Source of the DNA: Okapia johnstoni
Lineage: Eukaryota; Chordata; Mammalia; Artiodactyla; Giraffidae
Assembly: GCA_024291935.2 (NCBI GenBank)
Contig: CM044321.1
Coordinates: 59,328,985-59,392,984, forward strand
DNA: 64,000 bases
Reading direction: 5' to 3'
Shown: piece after piece, positions 11,096-23,701 of the stretch
Numbering within the stretch: position 1 is the first letter of the stretch
Layout of the letters: each line of letters begins with the position of its first letter
Position numbers and translations under genes: made by a program
The notes under the pieces: generated by a model
The model's database searches: none
What the model was told of the DNA's origin: nothing
What the model saw: the letters and a program-made list of their open reading frames with translations, nothing else

Positions 11096-12830
11096 TGGGA
11101 GTATGGATGAGGATAAAACAGCATGAGCAAAGGGAGAAGGCTGGGGGCAATGAGAAGCACCACCTCATGTCACCAGGAGTGGCTGTGACAGTACTGGGGA
11201 CACAGGTGGTCTGGAACACGGTAGGGGTGGGTGGGACGGGGCAGCCCCCATGGCTGGGAGGCAGGAAACGTCCCAGGCCCACCTGGACACAAATGAGCTC
11301 TGAGGGAAAATCACTTCCTCCCTGTAGGCCTCCATTTCCTTATCTGTAAAGGGGGCGGGCGGTGAAATCAGTGTTCCTCCACCTCCTTCTCAGTCCACGC
11401 TCCTCCCCCTCATATACACACTCACTGGGGATTCTGAGACAGCCCACCCCTGTCCCCACGGTTGCACATCACTGACCTAGAAGCTCCCAGGCTCCCTCTG
11501 TTGCTATATTTTCCCTCTTGGGTCCATGTCGGCACAGGGGTCCCTGAGCATCAGTAGATCCAGCTCTTCCAAGAAGCTGCATAAGGGACCCCCCAGGGCA
11601 GATGGGGGTCTGAGCCACCACCTCTCCCTTAAGTGGGGTGCTCTCTGCAGTGTGGCCATCACCCTCCTCTTCCTCCCCCAAGGCCAGTGGGCCTTTGTGA
11701 AAACGTGCCCCACTGCTGCATCTGTGAGCAAAATGGAAATAGAATGGGCACGACACATATTTAACCTTGACGAGTTGTCATCGTCCGTTCTGAAGGCCCC
11801 AGCAGAATGGTGTCATCTCCAGGACACTTGGGACGAACTCTGTGCCATCGAGAGGCCCTTGGTGGGACCACCCCTCCATCCCTGCCTGAGTCTGCCAGCC
11901 TCTTCTTTCCTGTAGACTGAGCTCACAGTGTCAAAGGTGGATGTGGTTTGTGTATATGTTGCACGTTTGTGGAATGCCAGACATGCCCAGACTGAGAGGA
12001 TTATTCAGAGATTGTCAGCCTTGTTTATTGATCCCAGAATCTTGCATCTAACACCTCCTCAGAGTCAGGGCACACTGGCATACAGAGTCATTCGAACCAC
12101 TTTAGTGAAACAATATGTTCCCCAAGAGTTTAAAAAATAAATAAATCAATATCTTGCCAATGAGATGACAAAGCCTCTGGTAAGAAGAAGAAAAGGAGAG
12201 AGAAATGGCCATCGGAAAACATGCTGGTGAGATTGGGGTTTGGAAAAATCAATGAAGTAAGAGGTGGATGACCCCAGCTCAAAAAATGCCATGCATGTAG
12301 GTGGCCACATGGACACATATTCAGTTCTGACGAGTCAGTATTTACCTAAAACAGTCAGCCATTAAATGTATGTTTCTCTTTAGTTTGTTCCAGCTAGTGA
12401 CACCCAAAATATCTGGGCAGAAGACTAGGGCCAGGTCGCCTTTTCCACAATAACTTGGGGAGCAAAATAAACATACGTATTTCTGGGCCCTGGACGTGGG
12501 CTCTGGAAATTAATATTTTTTTAACCACTTGTCTCCAATGACTCTCCAGTCTTGGACACCACTGCTTAGAAACACTTTCTAGGATTCAATCTGGCAAGGC
12601 AAAGAATTACAAATTATACATCTTACATTGTTCGACATGACTAAACTGATGTAATGGTTTCTAAGAGTGAGCTGTAAAGCCCACAGGAAAAATAAATAGC
12701 ACTTTGTAGCAAGTTTCAGGCCAAGAAAATGGAATTGGTTCTAAAGCCTGGGAAACCGTTCCTTCAAGAGGTCCCTTATGGCAGGTGGGGAATTCATATA
12801 GCAGATTTGAGTGTCACCATGGGATCCAAG

Positions 12831-13030
12831 GGCTTCCCTGGTGGTTCAGACAGTAAAGAATCTGTCTGTGATGCAGGAGACCCAGGTTTGATCCCTGGGC
12901 TGGGAAGATCCCCTGGAGGAGGGAATGGCTACCCACTCCACTATTCTTGCTTGGATAATTCCAGGGACAGAGGAGCCTAGTGGGCTGCAGTCCATGGGGT
13001 CACAAAGAGTCAGACATGATTCACTGAGAA
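12831..13030 (+). mobile_element. Bov-tA SINE
   Basis: Plus-strand copy: GGCTTCCCTGGTGGTTCAGA head, GTTTGATCCCTGGGC B box, and AGTCAGACATGATTCACTGA tail. Confidence 0.9.
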
Positions 13031-13048
13031 AGACTCTGATGCTTCAAC

Positions 13049-14740
13049 CAGCATTTCTCAAGCGGTATTCCAGGGAACCCCTCTGTGGGTCCCTAAGATG
13101 CTTTAAGGGGCCCATGAAGTCAAAACCACTTTCATAATAAAATGAAGATGTTATTTGCCCTTGTCACTGGTTGATATTTGTGATAATGGTGCAAAAGCAT
13201 TGGTGGATAAACTATTGGTGCCTTAGCATGAATAATGGTGGTATTAATCTGTACTAGATGGTCAATGTTTTCTTCACTGCTATATATTCATGGTTTAAAA
13301 AAGAAAAAAACAAAAAAAGGCCAGTTTCACTTCAGATCGTCCTTTGTGATGCAGTAAAAAATGTCAGCTTTATTAAATCTTGGCCCTGAGTCCACCTCTT
13401 CTGAACATTCTTCACGACATGGTGGGAAGCGTACGTACGCAGAAGGCACTTTGCCATATACAGAAGTGTAGGGGGTCACGTCGGGAAAAAGCACATCTAA
13501 TATTGCTTTTGTGAGACAAATTAGCCACTTTTTTCATAGGACATCATTTCTACTTGAAAGAACCACTGACACAAATAACGATTACTCAGACTTGGATATT
13601 TGGCAGACATTTTCTTAAAAAAAAAACAAGAACAAAGTTAGCTTGTCATTTCAAGGAAAATAACTGACAGAATTTGTTGCCAATGATCAAACTCAAGCTT
13701 TCAAGTGAAAATTGGAATTTTGGAAAACTTGCATCTGCTACTGTGAGCTCATTAGCTCCCCAATTCTAAGAGGCTCTGGTGGGATTGTGGTGATATTGAC
13801 AAATGTTATTTTGATATTGTATAATGTACTGTATCAGGTCAACATTCATAAGATCTGCATAACTCAGGGAGCTAGTATTTTTCAAATGACTAATGCATGA
13901 CAGGTCAAAATGATGGTAAAAGATTTATTTCAAAGGGTTGACAGGCCATGGAACTTTCACTTAATGGAGTATGGAAAAGGTCATTGGTGTTTGGTTTCAA
14001 GGTCACTGAAACCAAGGTCATTGGTTTCACACTCAATACTGTAATGTGGGCTTCTGAGGTGGTGCAGTGGTAAAGAATCCTCCTGCCAATGCAGGAGACA
14101 CAAGAGACATGTGTTCAATCCCTGGGTTGGGAAGTTCTCCTGGAGGAGGGCATGGCAACCCACTCCAGTATTCTTGCCTGGAGAATTCCATGGACAGAGG
14201 AGTCTGGCGGGCTACAGTCCATGGGGTCACAGAGTCAGACATGACTGAGCACACGTGCACACAGATTGTAATTGATCTTTGAGAAACAACCACTGGTGGA
14301 GCTTTGGTGAGGTTTCAGTGAATCTCTACAATTATCTCAGAAGAGTATTAAAGTACTTCCTCCTATGTGTTATTCATATGGCTCAACCAAAACCTCAGAT
14401 CACAACAGATAGTGTGCAAAGGAGAACATTCAACTGTCTTTCAGCAATTCAAACATGAAAGTGATTGCAAAAATCTAAAAAGAGTGACATTTCACTCTTT
14501 AATTTTTTTGTTTTAATAATACAGTTATTTTTCACAAACAAATGTTATTTGTGCTGACATGTAATAAGCTTATTACATTATTTAAGCAAATTAAAATTAA
14601 TTTGCTATTAATTTTAGATAAATTTATAAGCAGCTATTTTTAAAAGTTCCTCAATTTAAATTTCTAATATGGTAAATACTAATAAATAAAAGTTCTTGGG
14701 GTTTTCGATGGTTTGTAAGAGCAAAAAGTTGCCTAACCTG
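13049..14740 (+). pseudogene. Decayed hAT DNA transposon with transposase remnant
   Basis: About 1.7 kb of plus-strand sequence resembles a hAT (Charlie/Zaphod-like) element. It has a terminal-repeat-like start (CAGCATTTCTCAAGCGGTAT) and reads in pieces as transposase, for example the segment at about 13390-13495 (LLNILHDMVGSV), then the blocks near 13540-13600 (YLKEPLTQITI-like) and 13620-13700. Frameshifts and stops break every frame, so it is not functional. A Bov-tA SINE sits inside at 14048-14265. The AT-rich end at 14500-14700 fits the element's 3' noncoding part. The family subname is uncertain. Confidence 0.6.
14048..14265 (+). mobile_element. Bov-tA SINE inserted in the hAT fossil
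   Basis: A complete plus-strand copy; transposon sequence continues on both sides (CACTCAATACTGTAAT and GATCTTTGAGAAACAACCAC), which dates it after the hAT element. Confidence 0.9.
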
Positions 14741-14749
14741 TTGTGTAAC

Positions 14750-14875
14750 ACATGGAGCTCTGCTCAATGCTATGTAGCAGCCTGGATGGAAGGGGAGTTT
14801 TGGGGGAAAATGGATACATGTATACGTATGGCTGAGTACCCTGTACTTTTATAGCACTTAGCACAATCTGAAAGA
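14750..14875 (+). mobile_element. L1 3' end fragment
   Basis: CACATGGAGCTCTGCTCAAT and GGATACATGTATACGTATGG match the artiodactyl L1 3' terminus also seen at 42190-42510. Confidence 0.55.
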
Positions 14876-14929
14876 TTTTCATTTCATTTCTTTTTTATTT
14901 ACTTGTTTACAGTCCGCCACCCCACCCTG

Positions 14930-15052
14930 GAGTACACATTCCCAGAGAACAGAGCCCTCATCTGTTTCCTTCATCACCATTCCCAAGGCTGGGAATTCTG
15001 GCTGGCACATACTAAGGACTAAATGAATGTTGTTGAGTAAATAAACTTGCCC
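14930..15052 (+). mobile_element. L2 LINE 3' end
   Basis: It ends GGCACATACTAAGGACTAAA then TGAATGTTGTTGAGTAAATA, the typical L2 tail. Confidence 0.55.
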
Positions 15053-16068
15053 AAGTCAAACAGCTAGTAAATGATCTAGGCAAAAAGTAAAAGTTTATAT
15101 GACTCCAGGGACCTTACTCTTCTTAATCTATTAGTTACTTCTCCCTGTTAAGTCTTGATAAAGGTCTAGCCAGGAGGTTATGAAAGAGTGGTGTATAATT
15201 AGAAATCCATAAATCTAGGGTATATGAGAGAGCAATAAACAGTGCAGACAAAGGAGGAGAAACATCTGTTTCTGATTATTTCATACGAAGCAAAATTGAT
15301 GTCGTAAAGTCTGGAGACGTACATCATTTTACCTGATTGTTGCTTCTTAAAATTTGTGTAGGAATTGATGGGGTTTTCTTTTTTTGCTAAAATTCTATTT
15401 TAAAAGCACCAGGGAACTTGTTATTTAAATGTAGCCTGAAGGAGATCTTTGCACACAAATAATCTTGCCTTAATTTGTGCTTGATGAGTTGAGTTTTCTG
15501 CACTACAGGGTTTTTTTTTTTTTAATGAGTTCTAATATGTAATTTTTGTTGGGGGCTGAGCTTGTTAGATAGACTTTTTGCTTTTGGCTTAAAGATGCCT
15601 TTCCAATGCGATCACATAGGTGTCTAGCGCTCAAACACATCCTTTAAGACTTCAAGATTAAAGAGGTGAACTCTAGCGACACAAACTCGGGATATGGCCC
15701 CACCCGGTTCCCTGTCCCTGGACATATTCCTCTGATTGCCTGGCACCTTTCCTCACCGCTTGTTCAAATATCTCAGTCACCTTGGCTTCCTGTGGATACC
15801 AGGGCAGCCTGCTTGTTTGGGATGCTATAAGGAGTGCCCTTCTGGGGCAGGAAGAGAAAATGTACCATTTTCAGTGAGGTCACACCAAAGATGGAAACTG
15901 GGAAAAGCTTCTTCCATCTATTTGCTATACATATGGGAAGCTGGTTTTTTCCCTCTAGATTTACAAAGACACATTGAATATCTCAACCAAATCAAAGTCC
16001 TGATATTTAATAGCTGGTCATGCTATATTTGTTCCATACATAGGGGAGGGCAAGAGGCGTTCCGTAGG

Positions 16069-16400
16069 GGCTTCCCTGGTGGCTCAGTGGTGAAGAATCC
16101 ACCTGCCAATGCAGGAGACACGGGTTCAGTCCCTGATCGGGGCAGATTCCACATGCCTCGGAGCAGCTAAGCCTGAGCACCACAACTGTTGAGCCTGTGC
16201 TCTAGAGCCCAGGAGCCACAAATACTGAAGCCGTGAGCCCGAGAGCCTGGGCTCTTGAACAAGAGAAGCCGCCGCAATGAGAAGCCCGCCCACCGCAGCT
16301 GGAGAGCAGCCCCCACTTGCCACAACTAGAGAAAAGCCCGTGCAGCAAAGACCACCCAGCACAGCCAAAAATAGATAATTAACAAATAAAAAGAGGCCTC
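16069..16400 (+). mobile_element. CHR-type/Bov-tA-headed SINE, long form
   Basis: The head is GGCTTCCCTGGTGGCTCAGT with a B box-like GGTTCAGTCCCTGATCG. It is followed by a 220-base body of GAGCC-rich sequence (GGAGCAGCTAAGCCTGAGCA) and an AATTAACAAATAAAAAGA tail. Confidence 0.65.
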
Positions 16401-17029
16401 CTCTAAATAACGCCACTCAGCTGCCTGTCACAGGCAGACAACACCTTGCTGTTTTATCTCCACTGATGTCTAACTGCTCTGGCTATTTCTGTTTATTTTC
16501 AGTTATTTCCAGAACCCTGCCCACTCTCCTAGTCAGGACAGACTCTTCTGGGCCAACCAGCCAAGCTAAGGCTCAGATGGTACAAGGTTCACAGTCAAAA
16601 ATCGATCAACAAAAGCTTGTCCTTCCCTCCCTCTCCCAGGCTGGTCACGGGTGAGTATGGGGGTCCCCAGGCAGGTCTGGAAAATGGGTGTCAGGGAGAT
16701 CAGTCTGAAGAGAGGAGTGGAGGTAATGCCATCTGCCAAATGATGCTCGTTTTAGAAGCCAGGTTCCCTCTGGGCAAAGCAGACACCCTAGAGGAACGTC
16801 TGCCTCTTCCAGATGGAAGGCAGGGTTATCCGACCAGCAGCAAAGTGGTGCCTGTGGATGTCAAATATAACCTGATCCCAGCGCAGCACCTGGATTTTGG
16901 AAGGGGAATGACACCTCCTGGGTACCTATTATGTACGTTGGGGAACCTTAGGAGACCCTAGAAGATAGGGTCTTCGCCTTTTATCAGTCAATTTCAAAGA
17001 AGTGAAATCGCCTGCCCCACGCAGCAGAA

Positions 17030-17238
17030 AGGGAACGTGTTAGTCGCTCAGTCGTGTTCGACTCTTTGGGACACTGTGGAATGTAGCCCACCAGGCTGCT
17101 CTATCCATGGGATTCTCCAGGCATGAATACTACAGTGGGTTGCTATTCCCTTCTCCAAGGGATCTTCCCGACCCAGGAATCGAACCCAGGTCTCCTGCAT
17201 TGTAAGCGGATTCTTTATCATCTGAGCTATCAGGGAAG
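17030..17238 (-). mobile_element. Bov-tA SINE
   Basis: Minus-strand copy from AGTCGCTCAGTCGTGTTCGA to the head GAGCTATCAGGGAAGC. Confidence 0.9.
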
Positions 17239-17960
17239 CAGCAGAGCCAGGACTCCGTCCAGTCCAGTGGAAGGCAAACCCTACCACCCTTGGACCTCTC
17301 CCCAGCCCACCGAGCACCTGCCTCTGGAAGACAGTGAGCATCGGCTTCTATCACACAGCTTACATCCATTCAGTGCTCGCCACTGACCAAGCATTCTTTT
17401 TCTAAGTGTCTTGCTTGTATTATCTCATTTAACATATGAAACAACCCCTATGAGGTTAGCTATTTTTTTTTTAATGTTGAAACACCCAGGTCACATCCAG
17501 GTGCATCTGGGCTTCAACTCCAAGCACTGTGGTCTCAGAGCCCCTGCTGAAATTGACCTTGACTTCCTGGGACATGCAGCCACACCCTTGAGAGTGTAAA
17601 CCCCTATCCCCTGAGTTGGTTCCTACCCGCCACTCCTGGCAATGTCCACCCAATGGTCTCTGTGCTCACCACCTGTCCTAGGACTGACTGCACCCTGGCA
17701 GGCAAAGGGGGCAGGCCTGTGGCGTGTCTACCTCTGTCCGGCTATGGCAGAGCAAATGATGCCAGTTTCTGTCTGCCATGGGCCTTGGGCAGTAGTCCCC
17801 ATGTCTGAGGTATGCAAGCAATTTCTACAGACTACAAAACCATCCAGGCAAATGGCTTATCTGAGTCATTCATCCTCCGTGTTTTCCACAGAACCAGGCA
17901 TTCTACAGGAACTCAGGAAAACCAAGTTTAAAGAAATGCCCCGTGCTTTTCACTCAGACA

Positions 17961-18146
17961 GGTCTTCCTGGTGGCTCAGCCGGTAAAGAATCCGCCTGTA
18001 ATGCAGGAGACACAGGTTTGATACCTGGCTCAGGAATATCCCCTTGAGAAGGGAATGGCTACTGATTCCAGTATTCTTGCCTGGGAAATCCCATGAACAG
18101 AGGAGTCTGGTGGCTCAGTCAGACATGACTGAACGACTAACATTTT
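17961..18146 (+). mobile_element. Bov-tA SINE
   Basis: Plus-strand copy, head TCTTCCTGGTGGCTCAGCCG; its tail is shortened by a small deletion before AGTCAGACATGACTGAACGA. Confidence 0.88.
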
Positions 18147-18199
18147 CACCCAGACTCTTGGTATGAATCGAAATCTGTGTTGCCAGTCGCTCGTCCTTG

Positions 18200-18350
18200 C
18201 TTCAGGCAGTGTGGCCTCTTAGAAAGAGGAGCTTTCACAGCCACAGGTCTGGGTTTGAGTCCCATTCCTGGTACTTAACCTTGTGACCTTTGGCAAGTTT
18301 CCTTCTGGACGAAATGAGACAAAAACCTGCCTTGTAGTGTTCTTATCGGG
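18200..18350 (+). mobile_element. MIR SINE
   Basis: MIR core words: AGTGTGGCCTCTTAGAAAGA, GGTTTGAGTCCCATTCCTGG and CTTGTGACCTTTGGCAAG. Confidence 0.65.
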
Positions 18351-18511
18351 CTACTAGGATCAATTATGGTAGAGGTCCAGCCCAAAGCAAGGGTTAATCT
18401 AAGACTATTCTTTTCCTTCCCCTTCTTACTGAGTTCACCCTTTACAATGTAACATCATTAAAAAAAAAAACAGAAATCTTCAAATGTTTCTTTTCCCAAG
18501 ACAGCTTAGTG

Positions 18512-18602
18512 TTACAGTCACGCAGTCGAGTCTGACTGTTTGTGACCTGGTGTACTCTAGCCCACCAGACTCCTCTGTCCATGGAATTCTTCAGGCAAGG
18601 CA
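18512..18602 (-). mobile_element. Bov-tA SINE fragment
   Basis: Only the tail half is present (GTTACAGTCACGCAGTCGAG to TTCTTCAGGCAAGG). Confidence 0.8.
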
Positions 18603-18629
18603 GCTGAAGGGGCCAAAAGGGAGCGCTTC

Positions 18630-18785
18630 AAGCGTCTGACATTTCATCTTGGCTCTGTTGCCCATTTGCTGCGCAGTCTTGGGCAAATCCCCTAACCTCT
18701 CTGGGCCTTAGTTTTCTCACCTGTTAAAATGAAGAGATATGGGCTAGATGATCTCTCCAGCACCCTCCAGTTCAACTATTCTCTG
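18630..18785 (+). mobile_element. MIR SINE
   Basis: Words include TCTTGGGCAAATCCCCTAAC and CTCTCTGGGCCTTAGTTTTC, then GGGCTAGATGATCTCTC. Confidence 0.7.
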
Positions 18786-19179
18786 ATCATAATTACATAA
18801 ATGTTCCTCTTGAAATACTTGGAAATGAATTTTCTTGGCCTATATAGTCCAGAGCTCCTTTTTCCCACCCAAACTTGCAACACTCTCAGCAAATTACCCC
18901 AGGGATGCTGTGGAAAATGGCTCAGGCTGCCTGTCCCTAAATGAAAGGTTCAGGGCACACGTGTGAGCAGTGTGTGATCAGAGGGGCTGAGGCTGTGGGG
19001 CCCACCAGGCTCCTCCTCAATTCAGCCTCCTGTTGGCGAGTCTCGGGAATTCTCAGCTCTATCTAATTATTTCCTTTGTAAAATGGGGGTAGGAGTGAGG
19101 AAAGTTTGCAGTAAGCATTTTCAATGGTTTTTACATTACAAAAGCATGAAAAAAGATAGGTATTAGGAAAAAAAGTCAG

Positions 19180-19795
19180 TCATCTGGCATTTTATCTTTC
19201 TAATTCAATCACTATTGATTAGGTTTTTGGTCTTTCTCTTTTTCCATTTGTATCATTTACTCAGTGGCTATGTAAATTTTGTCTTGTTTGGGGAGGCTTT
19301 TTGTTTATTTGTTGTTTGTTGCTTTTACTTGTAAAATCTTACAAGTTGCTTCATGATCTTTGTTATTATCCAAATAATGGTACGTGTTTCTTTTGCCATT
19401 CCATTTGTTAGTTGGTTTGTTTTCGAACTTTTAAAGGATTTTTTTCTTTTATTATTTATAAACGTAAGGCTGTGTTACATATACATGCACACACACATAT
19501 ACATATGTGTCTCTAAGGGAATCGATTCTCAACAATAAAATTACTACTTTAAAAGATCTCCTCATTTTCATGGTTTTGGTACATGTTGTCAAGCTGCTTT
19601 CCCAAAGGGTTGCACTGATTTAAAATGCCATCAGCAATTACCCATTTTGCTGCATCTTAACCAGAATTGGTTATTATCATTTAAAATTTTTGGCGATTTA
19701 ATAGGCAGAGCAGTGCCTAATTGTTTTCATTTGCATGCCTTTGATTAACTGAGGAATCTAATAATTTTTCCAGATTTTTCAGTACTTCCCTCTTC
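19180..19795 (-). mobile_element. L1 3' region fragment
   Basis: The string TTTTCATTTGCATGCCTTTG and the preceding CCAAAGGGTTGCACTGATTT are the reverse complement of old L1 3' UTR sequence. Confidence 0.5.
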
Positions 19796-20112
19796 ATAAG
19801 ACCAGGAGATTCCTGAGATCCCTTCAACCCTACCCCCTAATGTTTTAAAGCTGGAGCCTCCAAGAGAGTGGAAGAGCTGCCTAAGATTATAGGAATCAGA
19901 CAGGAGACTACATGGAGGTGTGAATAACAGTGTTTAGGGCTTAACAGACAGAGGTAGAGAGGAAAACTGTAACAGTTATCTAAAGAAAACCTAAGAGAAA
20001 CTCTGGCTAAATTTAAAAAGGGCTATCCCCTCTTCTGTGGGATTTCAGCAGCTCCATTTATGTGCCGTGCGAATTATGTAAATGTTTTCTCTTCTGTGAT
20101 TAAAAAGAGCTA

Positions 20113-20376
20113 ACTCATTCATGAAATAGAAGCTAACACTGAAGCTCCAATACTTTGATACAAAGAGCCAACTCATTGGAAAAGACCCTGGTGCTGGGAA
20201 GGATTGAGGGCAAGAGAAGTGGGCGACAGAGGATGAGATGGTTGGATGGCATCACCAACTCAATGGACATGAGTTTGAGCAAACTCCAGGAGATAGTGAA
20301 GGACAGGGAAGGTTAGCGTGCTGCAGTCCATGGAGTCATAAAGAGTCGGACACAATTTAGCAACTGAACAACAACA
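20113..20376 (+). mobile_element. BovB LINE 3' end fragment
   Basis: It reads GGGCGACAGAGGATGAGATG, then GGATGGCATCACCAACTCAA and ends GCAACTGAACAACAAC, a plus-strand BovB 3' end lying 249 bases left of (downstream of) the GUCY1B2 exon at 20625. Confidence 0.88.
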
Positions 20377-20624
20377 ATGTTGTATTAGTCACAAGAGAGC
20401 CCTATTTTAAGGCTGGTTTGGGGAATTGATACAGAGACCTTCCTTAAAGACAGATATGAGATACCAGGCTTTTCCTTATTTATTTGGTGTGTTCAAGGAA
20501 TTTGATCACCCTAGTAACAACTAACTGATTCAGTCAAAAGGTTAGTAAAAGCCTATAAACTTCAAAACACCGGAGGCTTACCAATCGTACCCGAGGGTTT
20601 TCGGTTTTCGTTTCATAGACTTAC

Positions 20625-20698
20625 TTCAGTTTTTTCCATGTCTCTTCACCAAATTTCTCAATCACAAGTGACTGCAGACAGGTGTTGATGAATCCATA
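20625..20698 (-). CDS. GUCY1B2: GUCY1B2 exon encoding the first H-NOX residues (residues 2-25)
   Basis: Guanylate cyclase soluble subunit beta-2 pairs with an alpha subunit to make cGMP from GTP when nitric oxide binds heme in the H-NOX domain. This 74-nt exon reads YGFINTCLQSLVIEKFG followed by EETWKKL, the canonical start of the beta-subunit H-NOX domain. The acceptor is TTCTAG directly before TAT GGA, and the donor is GTAAGT at 20619-20624. It carries 24 codons plus AA, the first two bases of a Lys codon. The frame starts on the residue after the initiator Met, so the ATG must lie in an upstream exon (see 24627-24629). There is no internal stop or frameshift. beta-2 is favoured over beta-1 by the FINTCLQSL wording. 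The locus next to C13orf42 fits GUCY1B2. Confidence 0.9.
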
Positions 20699-21099
20699 CT
20701 AGAACACAAAATGAAGGAGAAGTGTGGTTGATGAAGCATGGAACCCCCGTCACAGATATCTGAAGGGTCACTTTTAGGAAACACACAATAGCCTCCTCTT
20801 GGGGAGATGAGTCAGACCTTCCCCGGTTTCTCATGAGTTTGTTGTGCTCATTCCCAGCTTAGTACAAAGTCATTTCCATAGAGAAAACATATGAACTAAA
20901 TTTGAATTGGATTAGAACTAGAAGACGTTCATTGTAATCATCTTGGAAACGGGATCATTTGGTTAGAACAAAGAGTTCAGAAACATAAAGGTGGCAAGGG
21001 AATGTTTAGAAGGATGAAGACAGGATCCCACCTACTGTCACATCAAAAAAACAGTGAGAAGACAATTTTCTTTATAAAACTGAATCTAGGGCTCTGTGT

Positions 21100-21319
21100 G
21101 TTTGTGGCGTGTATGCGTATTCAGTTGCTCAGTCACGTCTGACTCTGCAACCCTATGGACTATAGCCCGATAGGCTCCTCTGTCCATGAGATTTCTCATG
21201 CAAGAACACTAGAGTGGGTTGCCATTTCTTCCTCCAGGGGATCTTCCTGACCCAGGGATCAAATCCGTGTCTCCGGTAGTACAGGTGGATTCTTTACCCA
21301 CTGGGCCATCAAGGAAGAC
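21100..21319 (-). mobile_element. Bov-tA SINE
   Basis: Minus-strand copy from CAGTTGCTCAGTCACGTCTG to the head GGGCCATCAAGGAAGAC. Confidence 0.88.
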
Positions 21320-21769
21320 ATAAAAAGTGAAAGAAAATAAAGACATACCAATAACACAGAGCAAACACTGGAATTAACAAAAAGAATTTTCTACTGGGTT
21401 TGCTCTTTCATCTGTGAGATTCCTTCTTCCTTCCTCCTTCCTTCTGATTAAAAAAAAAAATTTTTTTTAATAAAAAAGAGAACCCATGAATGCCTCTGCT
21501 GAGTGAAGAGCAATGGAACCCACACAGGCCACCCCACTGTCCACAACATGGGGCTCCTAATCTGGGGCTTGTGGATGAATGGAGTCTGCTTAAAAGCACC
21601 AAGGGCGCTCAGTTTTAAAAAAAGCATCTTCATAGAGTGAAGAATTCTCCCATCTCACAAATATCAGCCTCAAGTTGTCTTATAAGTTTGGATTTTCATC
21701 TATGGGGATTTCTTAAAGGGAAAGAGGCCACTGCCACCAGGAAGGAGAGGGCTCTAAACCCTAGCAGAG

Positions 21770-21895
21770 GACTTCCCTGGTGGTCCAGTGGTTAAGATGC
21801 CAAGTTCCCACTGCCAGGGGCGCAGGTTCGATCCCTGGTCAGGGAACTAAGATCCGACAGGCTGTACTATGTGGCCAGAAAGTAACAAAACAAAA
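21770..21895 (+). mobile_element. CHR-type SINE
   Basis: GGACTTCCCTGGTGGTCCAG head, GGTTCGATCCCTGGTCAGGG B box region. Confidence 0.85.
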
Positions 21896-22429
21896 GCTAG
21901 CAGCTCTTTTCTGGGAACAGAAGGTGCGTCCTGATGGCTGTGTTTCCAGCTGGATCCCCTTTGTTCATCTTCTCCTAGGTCTACCCACCCCACTGTGTGT
22001 GACCTGTTTACAAGGCCACACCCTGGCCTGGCCTTCAAAGCACCCTCTAGAACTGTCTTCATTTATGTTCACTCTTACCTATTCCTGCGGGCTTAGGCTC
22101 ACCCCAAATACCTCCTGCTCTTCCCCAAACAGACAACACTTCTCCGCTCATCCTTTCCCCCTTTTGTTCAGTCACCTGTGGCGAGTCTCAGCTCCATCGT
22201 CATCTCATCTCTGAGACTGTTCTCACTCCCTGCACTGGACAATGGCTACTGGCTGCCTTCCCTGGGTCCTAGGCTCATCGCTCCACCCCCTGCATCCTTG
22301 TCACCATGGGATTGTCTTGTTAACATACCACATGCACACACCCACATTTCCTGTCTGTCTATCAACACACGCTCCCATATACACACACAACACGTAAACT
22401 GTTTGTGTATATACGCACACACACATATA

Positions 22430-22580
22430 TACTATTTTCCCCTCTCCTTTACTAAATTACAAGCTCCCTGGGATCAAAAAGTAGATATAATTTATCTACA
22501 TTTCGACTAAAGTGCCAAGACAGTCCATGGCACATAGGAAGTATTTAATAGACACTTATTGAATAAGTAAGTACTGAATT
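22430..22580 (+). mobile_element. L2 LINE 3' end
   Basis: CAAGCTCCCTGGGATC followed by GGCACATAGGAAGTATTTAA and TTATTGAATAAGTAAGT. Confidence 0.5.
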
Positions 22581-22629
22581 GAAACCTCAAGTTTGATCTC
22601 AGGAAAATCATTAAATATCTTTTTTTGCT

Positions 22630-22840
22630 TGTTTTTAATTGCTAAGTCATGTATAACTCTTTTGCAACCCCATGGACTGTAGCCTGCCAGGCTCCTCTGT
22701 CCATGGGATTTCCCAGGCAAGAATACTGGAGTGGGTTGCCATTTCCTCCTCCAGGGGATCTTCCCAACCCAGGGATTGAACCCACATCTGCTGCATTGAC
22801 AGGCAGATTCTTTACCACTGAGCCACCAGGGAAGCCCTTC
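22630..22840 (-). mobile_element. Bov-tA SINE
   Basis: Full minus-strand copy from TTGCTAAGTCATGTATAACT to GAGCCACCAGGGAAGCCC. Confidence 0.9.
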
Positions 22841-23701
22841 GTTAAATACTTTTTAAAGGCATTTAAAATCAATCCAACAGTAACAAAGATAGCAATTATT
22901 CATTCTAGTCATCTTTCAAAACAAGTGCTAAGTCCAATGAAAACATCCTCCCTAAGGCTCCTAGTGTATGACGAAGGAAACCCAGACACAGAGAATCCAG
23001 CCGTCTGCTGCTGGGTTATAACCACATGGGGTAATGTAAGTCGGTTTGAAGACTTAGGGTCAGTCCAGCACTTGGTGTTCAATGGTCCCCAGAGCGGGTG
23101 GCATAACTAATCACTGGGGACCCCGAGTACATGGTTCTGAGAGCAGCTGCCTCACCCTCTGCTGGTTATAAATATATCTTTCTTCTGGGTGCTGAAATCA
23201 GGGGACTTCCTCTATCCCCAGAAAGAGCCAAAAAAAAAAAAAAAAAGGCCAGTTCTGCAGAATTTGTCCAATGTATGTGTTAGGTCTTTTGTATTTACTT
23301 CTCGCGTACCAGGTCACAGGGCTTCTCCCTAAGACACACTCCTTATACATTTGAGGGCCTCAGTGAAATGGGGAAGAATGACAAACAGCACCCAAGTTTT
23401 CAAACACTTGGGAGCTAGCCCTGATGATAAGCTGAGCATCAAGCAGGTAGGTGGTCTCATTGGCTGACCGCATCCAAATCTTTCCGGGACTCTTTGAGCA
23501 GTAACCACGGTACCTCTGAGAAACATCAGTATTCGAAAGAAGCCATTTTTTCTGTTTATCTAAAGTCCAAAAGTGTTAAGTTTTTGCTAAATCTCCTTTG
23601 TACAGTCCATACCCAATTTTGCTCACCATGCCTCCCATCTTTTTTCTGGGGGATGGGGCCCACAATGTAACACAGGTCTGGACAGGGGGTGTGGCTTAGA
23701 G

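Noticed and set aside
23623..23628. ATG followed by GTGAGC as a possible GUCY1B2 start exon
   Set aside because: Possible, but Kozak context (GGC before ATG) is weaker than at 24627 and the upstream sequence lacks promoter-like composition; kept only as an alternative.
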